The translations under genes were made by a program, and so were the position numbers. The notes beneath the pieces are model-generated. The model searched no databases and had not been told where the DNA came from. It worked only from the letters and a program-made list of their open reading frames with translations. Positions 5,364 to 12,865 of a stretch of DNA of 27,672 nucleotides are shown here, one piece after another. The stretch covers positions 1-27,672 of the forward strand of contig JAJQGQ010000054.1 in the NCBI GenBank assembly GCA_021200395.1, written 5' to 3'. The stretch comes from Erysipelotrichaceae bacterium. GTDB lineage: Bacteria > Bacillota_I > Bacilli_A > Erysipelotrichales > Coprobacillaceae. How positions within the stretch are numbered: position 1 is the first letter of the stretch; every line of letters starts with the position of its first letter.

Positions 5364-7276
5364 TAGAATTTTCCTCCTTTAATAGCATTTAATAAGCCAC
5401 CTTCAAGAATCATAACTTTTTCTCTTGGGGCAAGTTGTAATGAAACAGTGATTGTTTCTTGTGTTGTGTTGTTTTTAACAACAATGTTATTGATATCATT
5501 TTCGATAGCATTTCTAATATCACAGACTTCATATTCGTCCTTATCATTAAAGAAATCATAATCATTTGGATCAATGATGAGAGGTAAGATACCATTATTG
5601 ATTAAATTTGAACGATGAATACGTGCAAATGAAATAGCAAAGATAGCTTTAATCTTTAAATAATTAGGAACTAAAGCAGCATGTTCTCTAGAAGAACCTT
5701 GACCATAATTATCACCACCAACAATGAAACCACCATTATTCGCTATGGCACGATTATAGAATTCACTATCAACTTTAGAAAATGAGAATTTTGCTAAATG
5801 AGGAACATTAGAACGATAAGGTAATAATTTTGAATCTGAAGGAACAATATGATCAGTTGATATATTATCTCCTACTTTTAAAACAACTTTACCTTTAATT
5901 GTATCTAATTTCTCACCACGAGGCACTGGTTTAATATTTGGCCCCATGTAAACTTCAGTTGTTGGATCATATTCATCAATAAAGAAGTTGGTATTTTTAA
6001 TAAATGGTGTATTTGGCACATCATCCAAAGTCATATCTTTATCAAAGTCACATGATAAATATCCTTTAATAGCTGATAAAGCAGCAACTTCTGGAGAGAC
6101 TAGATAAACTTGAGCATCATTTGTTCCAGATCGACCTTTAAAATTACGATTAATAGTACGTAATGAAACACCTTTAGATAATGGTGCCTGTCCCATACCA
6201 ATACAAGGGCCACAACCACATTCTAAGATTCTAGCCCCTGCATGTATCATATCAGCAAGTGCACCATTTTTTGATAACATAGCTAAAATACTAGATGATC
6301 CTGGAGCAATGACTAAAGAAACATGATCAGAGACTTTTTGTCCTTTTAATATTTGTGCTGCATGCATCATATCCGCAAAAGAAGAATTTGTACAAGAGCC
6401 AATCACTACTTGATTAATCTTCATACCCTCCAATTCTTTAACATCAACAACAGCATCAGGACTATGAGGTTTTGCAACCATAGGTACAAGTGTTGATAAA
6501 TCAATATCTAATCTTTCATCATATGTTGCATCGATATCAGCCTTCATTTCCACATAATCAGCTTCTCTGCCTTGTTGCTTTAAATAAGCTAATGTATTTT
6601 CATCAGTTGGAAAGATTGAAGTCGTAGCTCCAAGTTCTGCTCCCATATTACAAATTGTCGCACGTTCAGTTAAAGATAATGTTTTAATGCCTTCACCAGT
6701 ATATTCAACAATCTTGTTGACACCACCTTTAACACTTAATTCCTGTAAAACCTTTAAAATAATATCTTTCGCACTTACCCATGGTGCCCTTTCCCCTGTT
6801 AAATTCACTTGAATAACACTAGGACATTGTAAATAATATTTACCTGTAGCCATTGCTACGGCCACATCTAAACCACCTGCACCAATGGCAATCATTCCCA
6901 TAGCACCACATGTTGGTGTATGTGAATCACTTCCAACTAAAGTTTTACCTGGCTTAGAAAAATTTTCTAATTGTAATTGGTGACATACACCATTGCCTGG
7001 TCGTGAAAATACAATGCCATGTTTTTTAGCAACGCTTCTAATGAATTCATGATCGTCCATGTTTTCAAACCCTGTTTGTAGCATATTATGATCAATATAA
7101 GCAACTGCTTTTTCTACTTGAACATGATCAATATCCATGGCTTCCAATTGTAAATAAGCCATGGTTCCTGTTGAGTCTTGAGTTAATGTTTGATCAATTT
7201 GTATACATATTTGTTCCCCTGGAACAAGATTCCCCTCTTTTAAATGTGTACTTAATACTTTATAAGCTAAATTCAT
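5363..7276 (-). CDS. acn: Aconitate hydratase
   Basis: A 637-residue aconitase of the shorter (about 640-residue) bacterial type that interconverts citrate and isocitrate. The [4Fe-4S] ligands are Cys295 in GSCTNSS and Cys355/Cys358 in ECGCGPCIG. Substrate-site motifs include GSDSHTPTCG (115-124) and SRPGNGVCHQ. The C-terminal swivelling domain has DNISTDHIVP and NYGQGSSREHAAL. 3-isopropylmalate dehydratase is related, but there the large and small parts are separate proteins and leucine genes would be expected nearby. It is the first gene of acn-icd-gntR, with a ribosome binding site AAAGGGTG. No citrate synthase lies in the operon or elsewhere in the window, so citrate must come from a distant gene or from uptake. 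The likely job is 2-oxoglutarate supply for glutamate. Confidence 0.93.
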   Translation of the reverse strand: MNLAYKVLSTHLKEGNLVPGEQICIQIDQTLTQDSTGTMAYLQLEAMDIDHVQVEKAVAYIDHNMLQTGFENMDDHEFIRSVAKKHGIVFSRPGNGVCHQLQLENFSKPGKTLVGSDSHTPTCGAMGMIAIGAGGLDVAVAMATGKYYLQCPSVIQVNLTGERAPWVSAKDIILKVLQELSVKGGVNKIVEYTGEGIKTLSLTERATICNMGAELGATTSIFPTDENTLAYLKQQGREADYVEMKADIDATYDERLDIDLSTLVPMVAKPHSPDAVVDVKELEGMKINQVVIGSCTNSSFADMMHAAQILKGQKVSDHVSLVIAPGSSSILAMLSKNGALADMIHAGARILECGCGPCIGMGQAPLSKGVSLRTINRNFKGRSGTNDAQVYLVSPEVAALSAIKGYLSCDFDKDMTLDDVPNTPFIKNTNFFIDEYDPTTEVYMGPNIKPVPRGEKLDTIKGKVVLKVGDNISTDHIVPSDSKLLPYRSNVPHLAKFSFSKVDSEFYNRAIANNGGFIVGGDNYGQGSSREHAALVPNYLKIKAIFAISFARIHRSNLINNGILPLIIDPNDYDFFNDKDEYEVCDIRNAIENDINNIVVKNNTTQETITVSLQLAPREKVMILEGGLLNAIKGGKF

Positions 7277-7296
7277 TTAATTTCACCCTTTCTATC

Positions 7297-7310
7297 AATT
7301 GTATACAATT
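7297..7310. promoter_or_regulatory. Palindromic operator, likely bound by the FCD GntR regulator
   Basis: AATTGTATACAATT is a perfect 14-bp palindrome that overlaps the -10 hexamer and extends over the expected transcription start of the acn operon. Its TTGTATACAA core matches the form of operators reported for FCD-type GntR proteins. A further TTGTATA half-copy lies just upstream on the minus strand (around 7312-7318), overlapping the -10 spacer. Binding here would block RNA polymerase, so repression and autoregulation are expected. Confidence 0.65.
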
Positions 7311-7336
7311 ATACAATATTATATTTCTACAATCAA
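7308..7336 (-). promoter_or_regulatory. Sigma-A promoter of acn-icd-gntR
   Basis: On the minus strand TTGATT (7331-7336), a 17-base spacer, then TATAAT (7308-7313), about 32 bases before the acn start. The palindromic operator overlaps the -10 element by three bases. Confidence 0.78.
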
Positions 7337-7345
7337 TAGCATTTT

Positions 7346-7367
7346 AAAAAAAGTGCTTAGCACTTTT
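7346..7367 (-). terminator. Terminator of murI with the stop codon as loop
   Basis: AAAAGTGC (7349-7356), TTA loop, GCACTTTT (7360-7367), with the A-run continuing to 7346 as the minus-strand U-run. The loop TTA is exactly the murI stop codon (TAA), and the stem's ascending arm encodes the last two residues, Lys-Cys. Confidence 0.85.
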
Positions 7368-8148
7368 CGAATGTTGGCATATGAAGTAATTTCCAGCTTA
7401 AGTCTATCATATTTTGTGATTCTAAGGAGTTTTCTATTGTAATATGACCTTGATTTTTATTATTTAATAAATTTTCTGCTTCTAATCTTCTTTTTAATTC
7501 CATTGCTGTACCATAACTACCATCAATAATATGAATATGATCATTATGAAGATATTCTTTTAGATAGGGATAAAGAAATGGATAATGAGTACATCCTAAT
7601 ACAATCGTTTCAGTATTATCAGTAATATATGGTTTTAAATGTTCATCAAAGTAAATTTTTAATCGTTCTCCTGATAATATACCTTCTTCCACAAATTCCA
7701 TTAAATGATCACATCCTAGAGGTACAATATCAACATCTTTATTATATAAAGATAAAAGGTGATGAAACTTATCTTGTTTAATTGTCATAGGCGTAGCCAT
7801 AACAATAATGCGACCACCTTGATTAGACATAACTGCTGGTTTAATGGCCGGTTCTATTCCCACAATAGGCATATCAGGATATTGATGACGTAAGTCTTTA
7901 ATAGCAGCGCTTGTTGCGGTATTACAAGCAACAACAAGCGCTTTAATACCTTTGGATAAAAGATAATCAACAACATTGAATGTTAATTGTTTTATTTCTT
8001 CAACACTTTTTGTTCCATAAGGGGCATGTAATGAATCACCATAATACAGAAAATCTTCATTGGGTAATAATTCTATTGTACTTTTTAAAACACTAATACC
8101 TCCTACTCCAGAGTCCATAAAACCTATTGGTAATTCACTTTTATCCAT
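7357..8148 (-). CDS. murI: Glutamate racemase
   Basis: A 263-residue cofactor-independent racemase that makes D-glutamate for peptidoglycan. The two catalytic cysteines are Cys75 in VACNTATS and Cys186 in LGCTHYPF. The N-terminal GFMDSGVGG and YYGDSLHAPYG motifs of the family are present. The length is normal. A ribosome binding site AGGTGG precedes the ATG. It is monocistronic: its own promoter lies 25-53 bases upstream and its terminator overlaps the stop codon. It is divergent from the ABC-F gene. The upstream MurA and this enzyme both serve cell-wall precursor synthesis, but they are separate transcription units. Confidence 0.96.
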   Translation of the reverse strand: MDKSELPIGFMDSGVGGISVLKSTIELLPNEDFLYYGDSLHAPYGTKSVEEIKQLTFNVVDYLLSKGIKALVVACNTATSAAIKDLRHQYPDMPIVGIEPAIKPAVMSNQGGRIIVMATPMTIKQDKFHHLLSLYNKDVDIVPLGCDHLMEFVEEGILSGERLKIYFDEHLKPYITDNTETIVLGCTHYPFLYPYLKEYLHNDHIHIIDGSYGTAMELKRRLEAENLLNNKNQGHITIENSLESQNMIDLSWKLLHMPTFEKC

Positions 8149-8172
8149 GATATCGCCACCTATTCCTCAAAT

Positions 8173-8201
8173 ATTATAACGTTTCTATGAAATAATGACA
8201 A
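8173..8201 (-). promoter_or_regulatory. Sigma-A promoter of murI
   Basis: On the minus strand TTGTCA (8196-8201), a 17-base spacer, then TATAAT (8173-8178). On the plus strand an ATGACA at 8195-8200 overlaps this -35 and could serve the divergent ABC-F gene; the plus-strand -10 is unclear (a TGTTAAAAT at 8230-8238 is very close to the ribosome binding site). Confidence 0.72.
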
Positions 8202-8254
8202 TGTTTTTCTTTCTTAAAATAAATAGCTATGTTAAAATAGCTTAGGTGATGTAA

Positions 8255-10114
8255 ATGATATTAGCTTGTTCATCCTTATGTAAATCATTTCAAGGAGAAT
8301 TATTATTAAATAATATAACTTTTAAAATAGAGGAACATGATAAGTTAGCGATTATTGGTGTTAATGGGGCAGGTAAATCGACTTTATTAAAGATATTATG
8401 TCAACAAGAAAGTTATGATTCAGGAGAAATTCGTAAACCTAATAATGTAACAATTGGATATTTATCGCAACATAATACGATTGATTATAATATGACTATT
8501 TATGAAGCTTTATTAGACGTTTTTAAGCCTTTATTAGCTAAGCAGGACCGTATGCGTGAATTAGAGGCACAAATGGCTGTTGAAAGTGATTTAGAAGCTA
8601 TTATGAGGGAATATGATAGATTGTCTAATGAATTTGAAAATGCTAATGGATATAGCTATGAAAGCCAATTAAAAGGTGTTTTAAAAGGCCTAGGATTTCA
8701 TGAAGATGAGTGGAATATGAAAATAGGTATTTTATCGGGTGGACAAAAAACCAGAGTAGCTTTGGGTAGGTTATTACTATTACAACCTGATTTATTATTA
8801 TTAGATGAACCTACAAATCATTTAGATGTAAATTCTATTGAATGGTTAGAAAACTATTTAAAAAACTATAAAGGTGCTATGATTGTAGTATCCCATGATA
8901 GATATTTTATTGATCAAGTATCTAATGCTATTATGGAAATAGAAAACGGAAAATCAACATTATATCAATGTTCTTATGATCAATATGCCATTATTAAAAA
9001 ACATAATCGCGAAGTAGAACTGAAACACTATTATGACAACCAAAAAGAAATAAAACGCATGCAGGATAGTATTGATTTATTAAAATCATTCAATCGTGAA
9101 AAACAAATCAAAAGAGCAGAAAGTAAAGAAAAAGCATTAGAGCGTATGGAAAAAATAGATAGGCCTGATAGCTTACCACAAAACATACGTATTCAATTTA
9201 ATAGTGAAGTTGAATCAGGTTATGATGTTTTAACAATTAAAAATTTAGCCATGAGTTTTGATCAACCATTATTCGAAAATATATCTTTTGAAGTCAAAAA
9301 GCAGGAAAGAGTCGCATTGATTGGTCCTAATGGGATAGGAAAAACAACATTATTTCATATGATTTTACAAGATTATATACCTACTAATGGTAAGATTAAA
9401 TTAGGTAGTAAAGTCATGATAGGATATTATGATCAGGAACATGAATCTTTATCTTATTATAAAACTATTTTTCAGGAAATAAGTGATACTTATCCAGATA
9501 TGACTAATACAGAAATAAGAAATGCTTGTGCTTCTTTTCAGTTTAAAGGTGATGATGTTTTTAAGACTATTGATATGTTATCAGGTGGCGAAAGAGGACG
9601 AGTGGTATTATTAAAATTATTATTATCAAAATGTAATTTCCTCATATTAGATGAACCAACAAATCATTTAGATATTGAATCTAAAGAAGTTTTAGAAGAT
9701 GCTCTTTTAAGTTTCAATGGAACAATACTATTTATTAGTCATGATCGTTACTTCATTAATAAATTAGCTACCAAGGTTGTGGAAATGACCAATCATAGTG
9801 CTTATACATATACTGGTAACTATACAACCTATATGGAAAGAAAAGAACAACTAACAACAAAAAAAGAAACCAATACTGACTATTTAGAAAAAAAAGAACA
9901 AGCATCAAATCAACGAAAACATAAAAATAAAATCAAAAAAATAGAAAATGATATATCAAAACTAGAAAAACAAATCAATGATGCAAATCAATTACTGATA
10001 AGTGATGAAATAGTCAATGATTATCAAAAATATCATGAATTATCATTAAATATTGAAGAAATGAATAAACAATTAGAAGAATTATTAGAGGAATGGGAAG
10101 AATTGAGTAGTTAA
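8255..10114 (+). CDS. ABC-F family ATPase (ribosome-associated translation factor type)
   Basis: 619 residues, two ATPase cassettes in one chain and no membrane segments, which is the ABC-F design. First cassette: Walker A GVNGAGKST (35-43), signature SGGQKTR (161-167), LLDEPTNHLD (182-191). The interdomain linker (about 236-315) is helical and rich in Lys, Arg and Glu, the arm that reaches the ribosomal E-site and peptidyl transferase region. Second cassette: GPNGIGKTT (357-365), SGGERGR (443-449), DEPTNHLD (466-473). A C-terminal coiled coil covers about 545-617. Length and tail resemble housekeeping YdiF/Uup-like proteins rather than dedicated antibiotic-resistance members, but subfamily assignment needs alignment. 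AGGTGAT lies four bases before the ATG. The short leader shows a 6-bp hairpin (8225-8242) but no leader peptide. Confidence 0.93.
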   Translation: MILACSSLCKSFQGELLLNNITFKIEEHDKLAIIGVNGAGKSTLLKILCQQESYDSGEIRKPNNVTIGYLSQHNTIDYNMTIYEALLDVFKPLLAKQDRMRELEAQMAVESDLEAIMREYDRLSNEFENANGYSYESQLKGVLKGLGFHEDEWNMKIGILSGGQKTRVALGRLLLLQPDLLLLDEPTNHLDVNSIEWLENYLKNYKGAMIVVSHDRYFIDQVSNAIMEIENGKSTLYQCSYDQYAIIKKHNREVELKHYYDNQKEIKRMQDSIDLLKSFNREKQIKRAESKEKALERMEKIDRPDSLPQNIRIQFNSEVESGYDVLTIKNLAMSFDQPLFENISFEVKKQERVALIGPNGIGKTTLFHMILQDYIPTNGKIKLGSKVMIGYYDQEHESLSYYKTIFQEISDTYPDMTNTEIRNACASFQFKGDDVFKTIDMLSGGERGRVVLLKLLLSKCNFLILDEPTNHLDIESKEVLEDALLSFNGTILFISHDRYFINKLATKVVEMTNHSAYTYTGNYTTYMERKEQLTTKKETNTDYLEKKEQASNQRKHKNKIKKIENDISKLEKQINDANQLLISDEIVNDYQKYHELSLNIEEMNKQLEELLEEWEELSS

Positions 10115-10129
10115 TGATTCCCATTTTTT
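10092..10129 (+). terminator. Terminator of the ABC-F gene
   Basis: AATGGGAA (10092-10099) pairs with TTCCCATT (10118-10125), followed by a T-run to 10129. The ascending arm lies within the last codons of the gene. Confidence 0.7.
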
Positions 10130-10139
10130 CATATTTTGA

Positions 10140-10154
10140 ATGTAAACGCTTCGA
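10140..10154 (+). promoter_or_regulatory. cre-like site upstream of the amt promoter
   Basis: ATGTAAACGCTTCGA matches the catabolite-responsive consensus WTGNAANCGNWNNCW at every fixed position except the C near the end (G here). It is centred about 77 bases before the expected amt start, a position from which CcpA can activate. No CcpA gene is in the window. Confidence 0.4.
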
Positions 10155-10188
10155 TTTGATAATTTGTTATTATATTGATAATTTATTA

Positions 10189-10217
10189 TTGACAGATAAA
10201 ATATTTCTCATTATAAT
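10189..10217 (+). promoter_or_regulatory. Consensus sigma-A promoter of amt-PII
   Basis: TTGACA (10189-10194), exactly 17 bases, TATAAT (10212-10217): a full consensus match in both hexamers. Initiation is expected near 10223-10225. Confidence 0.9.
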
Positions 10218-10223
10218 GCAGCT

Positions 10224-10243
10224 ATACACATTAGGGTGTGTAT
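10224..10243 (+). promoter_or_regulatory. Hairpin at the 5' end of the amt mRNA
   Basis: ATACACA (10224-10230) and TGTGTAT (10237-10243) form a 7-bp stem with loop TTAGGG, starting at or within a base of the predicted transcript end. Such 5' stems often protect mRNA from decay; a regulatory role is possible but not shown. The ribosome binding site AAAGGGGG follows at about 10245-10252. Confidence 0.5.
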
Positions 10244-10262
10244 TAAAGGGGGAAAATTTCAT

Positions 10263-11951
10263 ATGGAAGAAGCAATTACACAAATTTTTAGTATTTGGTA
10301 TTTGATTGGTGCTGCATTGGTATTCTTTATGCAAGCAGGTTTTGCGATGGTAGAGGCTGGCTTTACAAGAGCTAAAAATGCTGGAAATATCATTATGAAG
10401 AATTTAATGGATTTCTGTTTAGGAACTGTTGCATTTTTACTTTTTGGTTATGCTTTTTTATGTGGTACAGATACAGGTATGGGTATTATTGGCTGGTTAG
10501 GGTTAAGCAATAGTCCATTGTTTGATTTTGCAGGAACTGATTGGTCTAGCTTCGTATTTAACTTAGTTTTCTGTGCGACAACGGCAACTATTGTATCAGG
10601 AGCAATGGCAGAAAGAACAAAGTTCCTATCTTATTGTGTTTATAGTTTTGTGATTAGTTTAATTGTTTATCCTATTGAGGCCCATTGGGTATGGGGTCCA
10701 AATGGATGGCTAACAGCGATGGGATTCCATGATTTTGCTGGATCAGCTTGTATTCATTTTGTTGGTGGTTTAACAGCGATGATTGGTGCAAGTATGTTAG
10801 GACCACGTATTGGTAAGTTTAATAAAGATGGTACACCGAATGGTATTCCTGGTCATAATTTAACTATTGGTGCCTTAGGATGTTTTATCTTATGGTTTGG
10901 CTGGTATGGTTTTAATGGTGCAGCTGCTACAAGTGGTGTTCAATTAGCAACTATATTTGCGAATACAACAGTTGCTCCAGCCTTAGCAACTTGTACTGTG
11001 ATGATTTTTACATGGTTAAAGTATGGTAAACCAGATGTAGCTATGTCCTTAAATGGTTCACTTGCAGGACTAGTTGCTATTACTGCTGGATGTGATGCTG
11101 TCAATGTTATGGGTGCTGCTATTATTGGTATTTTAGCTGGTTTTACTGTTTGTTTCTTTGTTTGGTTATTAGATTATAAGTTACACATTGATGATCCAGT
11201 TGGTGCAGTGGCTGTCCATTTTGGTAATGGCTTATTAGGTACTATTTGTGTTGGTTTATTTGCATGTGGTACTGAAACAATGCCTACTGCTCAAGGTTTA
11301 TTCTATGGTGGTGGTTTTGATTTGTTAATAACTCAATGTGTTGGATTACTTGCTATTGGTGCTTGGACAGCTATTACTATGTTTATTACTTTTAAACTTA
11401 TTGATATGACCATTGGTTTAAGAGTCACTGCAGAAGAAGAAATTGTCGGTTTGGATAAGTTAGAACATGGTTTGGATAGTGCTTATGCAGGATTTAATAT
11501 GGAAGCAGAAGCTTTCTCATATGGACGTACTAAAACTAGTGATATTCCTGAAGTTATTGTAAATGAACCCCAACCTAAAGAAAAGAATACTTCTGATAAG
11601 ATTTCTAAGGTTGTTATTATTGCGAAAACAGATAGCTTGGATGCTTTAAAATCAGCAATGGATGACATTGGTGTTACAGGTATGACAGTGACAAGAGTAT
11701 CAGGATGTGGTATTCAAAAAGGTCAAACAACATATTATCGTGGAGCCAAGGTTGATATGGAATTACGTCCTAAGATTAAAGCCGAAATTGTAGTATCATC
11801 TATTCCAGTACAGGATGTTGTTGATGCTGCTAGAAAAGCTTTGTATACTGGTAATATGGGAGATGGAAAGATCTTTGTATATGACGTAGAAAATGTAATT
11901 AGAATTTCTTCTGGTGTGCAAGGACAAGAAGCCTTAAGTTATGAAGAATAA
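10263..11951 (+). CDS. Ammonium transporter Amt fused to a C-terminal PII (GlnK-like) domain
   Basis: 562 residues from the ATG behind AAAGGGGG. Residues 1-400 are an Amt channel with about 11 membrane helices. The pore histidines are His165 (ACIHFVGG) and His319 (VAVHFGNG), the Phe gate is near Phe103/Phe217, and the conserved Asp is Asp157. A linker of about 45 residues leads to a PII domain (about 447-558). Mapped on GlnB numbering it keeps Gln39 (Gln485), Tyr46 (Tyr492), Lys58 (Lys504), Lys90 (Lys536) and Arg101 (Arg547), the main nucleotide and 2-oxoglutarate contacts. The uridylylated Tyr51 is Val497 and Arg103 is Ser549. The T-loop has normal length. Control by ligand binding rather than uridylylation is therefore expected, with the PII domain gating its own channel from the cytoplasm. 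It is monocistronic. Confidence 0.95.
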   Translation: MEEAITQIFSIWYLIGAALVFFMQAGFAMVEAGFTRAKNAGNIIMKNLMDFCLGTVAFLLFGYAFLCGTDTGMGIIGWLGLSNSPLFDFAGTDWSSFVFNLVFCATTATIVSGAMAERTKFLSYCVYSFVISLIVYPIEAHWVWGPNGWLTAMGFHDFAGSACIHFVGGLTAMIGASMLGPRIGKFNKDGTPNGIPGHNLTIGALGCFILWFGWYGFNGAAATSGVQLATIFANTTVAPALATCTVMIFTWLKYGKPDVAMSLNGSLAGLVAITAGCDAVNVMGAAIIGILAGFTVCFFVWLLDYKLHIDDPVGAVAVHFGNGLLGTICVGLFACGTETMPTAQGLFYGGGFDLLITQCVGLLAIGAWTAITMFITFKLIDMTIGLRVTAEEEIVGLDKLEHGLDSAYAGFNMEAEAFSYGRTKTSDIPEVIVNEPQPKEKNTSDKISKVVIIAKTDSLDALKSAMDDIGVTGMTVTRVSGCGIQKGQTTYYRGAKVDMELRPKIKAEIVVSSIPVQDVVDAARKALYTGNMGDGKIFVYDVENVIRISSGVQGQEALSYEE

Positions 11952-11952
11952 A

Positions 11953-11983
11953 ACAAGGAAGGAGCAATCCTTCCTTGTATTTT
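11953..11983 (+). terminator. Terminator of amt-PII
   Basis: An 11-bp perfect stem, ACAAGGAAGGA (11953-11963) and TCCTTCCTTGT (11968-11978), GCAA tetraloop, followed by ATTTT. It faces the rpsI terminator in a convergent arrangement. Confidence 0.85.
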
Positions 11984-11991
11984 AATGAAAT

Positions 11992-12022
11992 AAAAAAAAT
12001 CCCATAACTGGGAATTTTTTTT
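11992..12022 (-). terminator. Terminator of rplM-rpsI
   Basis: TCCCA (12000-12004), TAAC loop, TGGGA (12009-12013), flanked by a run of A (11992-11999) and a run of T (12015-12022). On the minus strand it ends in a U-run. The rpsI stop codon is at 12021-12023. Confidence 0.85.
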
Positions 12023-12413
12023 ATCTCTTTGAGAATTGTGGAGCTTTACGTGCAGCTTTTAAGCCGTATTTCTTACGTTCCTTAACTCTTGCATCACGAG
12101 TTAATAAACCTGCTGCTTTTAATGCTGGACGATAATCTTCACCAGCTTCGCATAATGCTCTAGCAATACCATGACGGATTGCACCTGCTTGACCTGAGAA
12201 GCCTCCACCATAAACATTAACATTTACATCAAACTTACCAGTTGTTCCAGTAACATCAAATGGTTGGTTGGCGATCATTAATAAAACGTCACTTCTAAGA
12301 TATTCTTTTGCATCTCTTTTATTGATAAGGATTTTTCCTTCACCAGGTGTTAAAATAACACGTGCTACTGAAGATTTTCTACGTCCTGTTCCTCTGTATT
12401 GTACGTTTGCCAT
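12021..12413 (-). CDS. rpsI: 30S ribosomal protein S9
   Basis: 130 residues, the normal length. The family features are clear: the YRGTGRRKSSVARV N-terminus, the GGGFSGQAGAIRHGIARAL centre, and the APQFSKR tail whose terminal Lys-Arg reaches the P-site tRNA anticodon loop. It follows rplM by 14 bases with its own GAGGACGAGAG ribosome binding region, so the two form the usual L13-S9 operon. The terminator begins at its stop codon. Confidence 0.97.
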   Translation of the reverse strand: MANVQYRGTGRRKSSVARVILTPGEGKILINKRDAKEYLRSDVLLMIANQPFDVTGTTGKFDVNVNVYGGGFSGQAGAIRHGIARALCEAGEDYRPALKAAGLLTRDARVKERKKYGLKAARKAPQFSKR

Positions 12414-12427
12414 TATCTCTCGTCCTC

Positions 12428-12865
12428 CTATCCTTTAATCTTTAACTCAACTGGTTTTTGTGCTGCATGTGGATGTTCACTACCAGCATAAACAAATAAT
12501 TTCATACCTTGTTGTCTACCTAATGTATTATGAGGTAACATACCTTTAACAGCTGCTTCTACAAATCCTGTAGGATCAGTTTCTTTGAATTGGCGTGCAG
12601 TTTTAACTTTTAAACCACCTAACCATCCAGTATGATGATAGTATTTTACTGTATCTAATTTTTTACCAGTCATAACTACCTTATCAGCATTAATAATAAT
12701 AACATAATCACCAGTATCAACATGTGGTGTATAAGTAGGTTTATGTTTACCTCTTAAAACTGTAGCAACTTCTGATGCTAAACGACCTAAAACTAAACCT
12801 TCAGCATCAACAACATACCATTTACGTTCAATTGTGGCTTCTTTAGCCATTGTAGTTTGTCTCAT
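12428..12865 (-). CDS. rplM: 50S ribosomal protein L13
   Basis: 145 residues with the L13 signatures WYVVDAEGLVLGRLAS, RGKHKPTYTPHVDTGD, and GMLPHNTLGRQQ. The start is set by AGGAGGAAAAAAA before the ATG at 12863-12865; an alternative Met six codons later has no ribosome binding site. It is the first gene of rplM-rpsI, behind a strong promoter and a 140-base leader that probably mediates autoregulation. L13 assembles early on 23S rRNA. Confidence 0.97.
   Translation of the reverse strand: MRQTTMAKEATIERKWYVVDAEGLVLGRLASEVATVLRGKHKPTYTPHVDTGDYVIIINADKVVMTGKKLDTVKYYHHTGWLGGLKVKTARQFKETDPTGFVEAAVKGMLPHNTLGRQQGMKLFVYAGSEHPHAAQKPVELKIKG

Noticed and set aside
5363..7276. Calling the 637-residue protein a fused isopropylmalate isomerase.
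   Set aside because: Large and small parts in one chain, the aconitase-type motifs and linkage to isocitrate dehydrogenase favour aconitase; no leu genes are nearby.
8255..10114. Calling the ABC-F protein an antibiotic-resistance determinant.
   Set aside because: No attenuator or leader peptide is seen, and the C-terminal coiled coil resembles housekeeping members; resistance cannot be inferred.
10114..10305. A 63-codon open frame after the ABC-F gene, as a possible leader peptide for amt.
   Set aside because: It covers the terminator, promoter and untranslated leader, and its start overlaps the ABC-F stop with no ribosome binding site.
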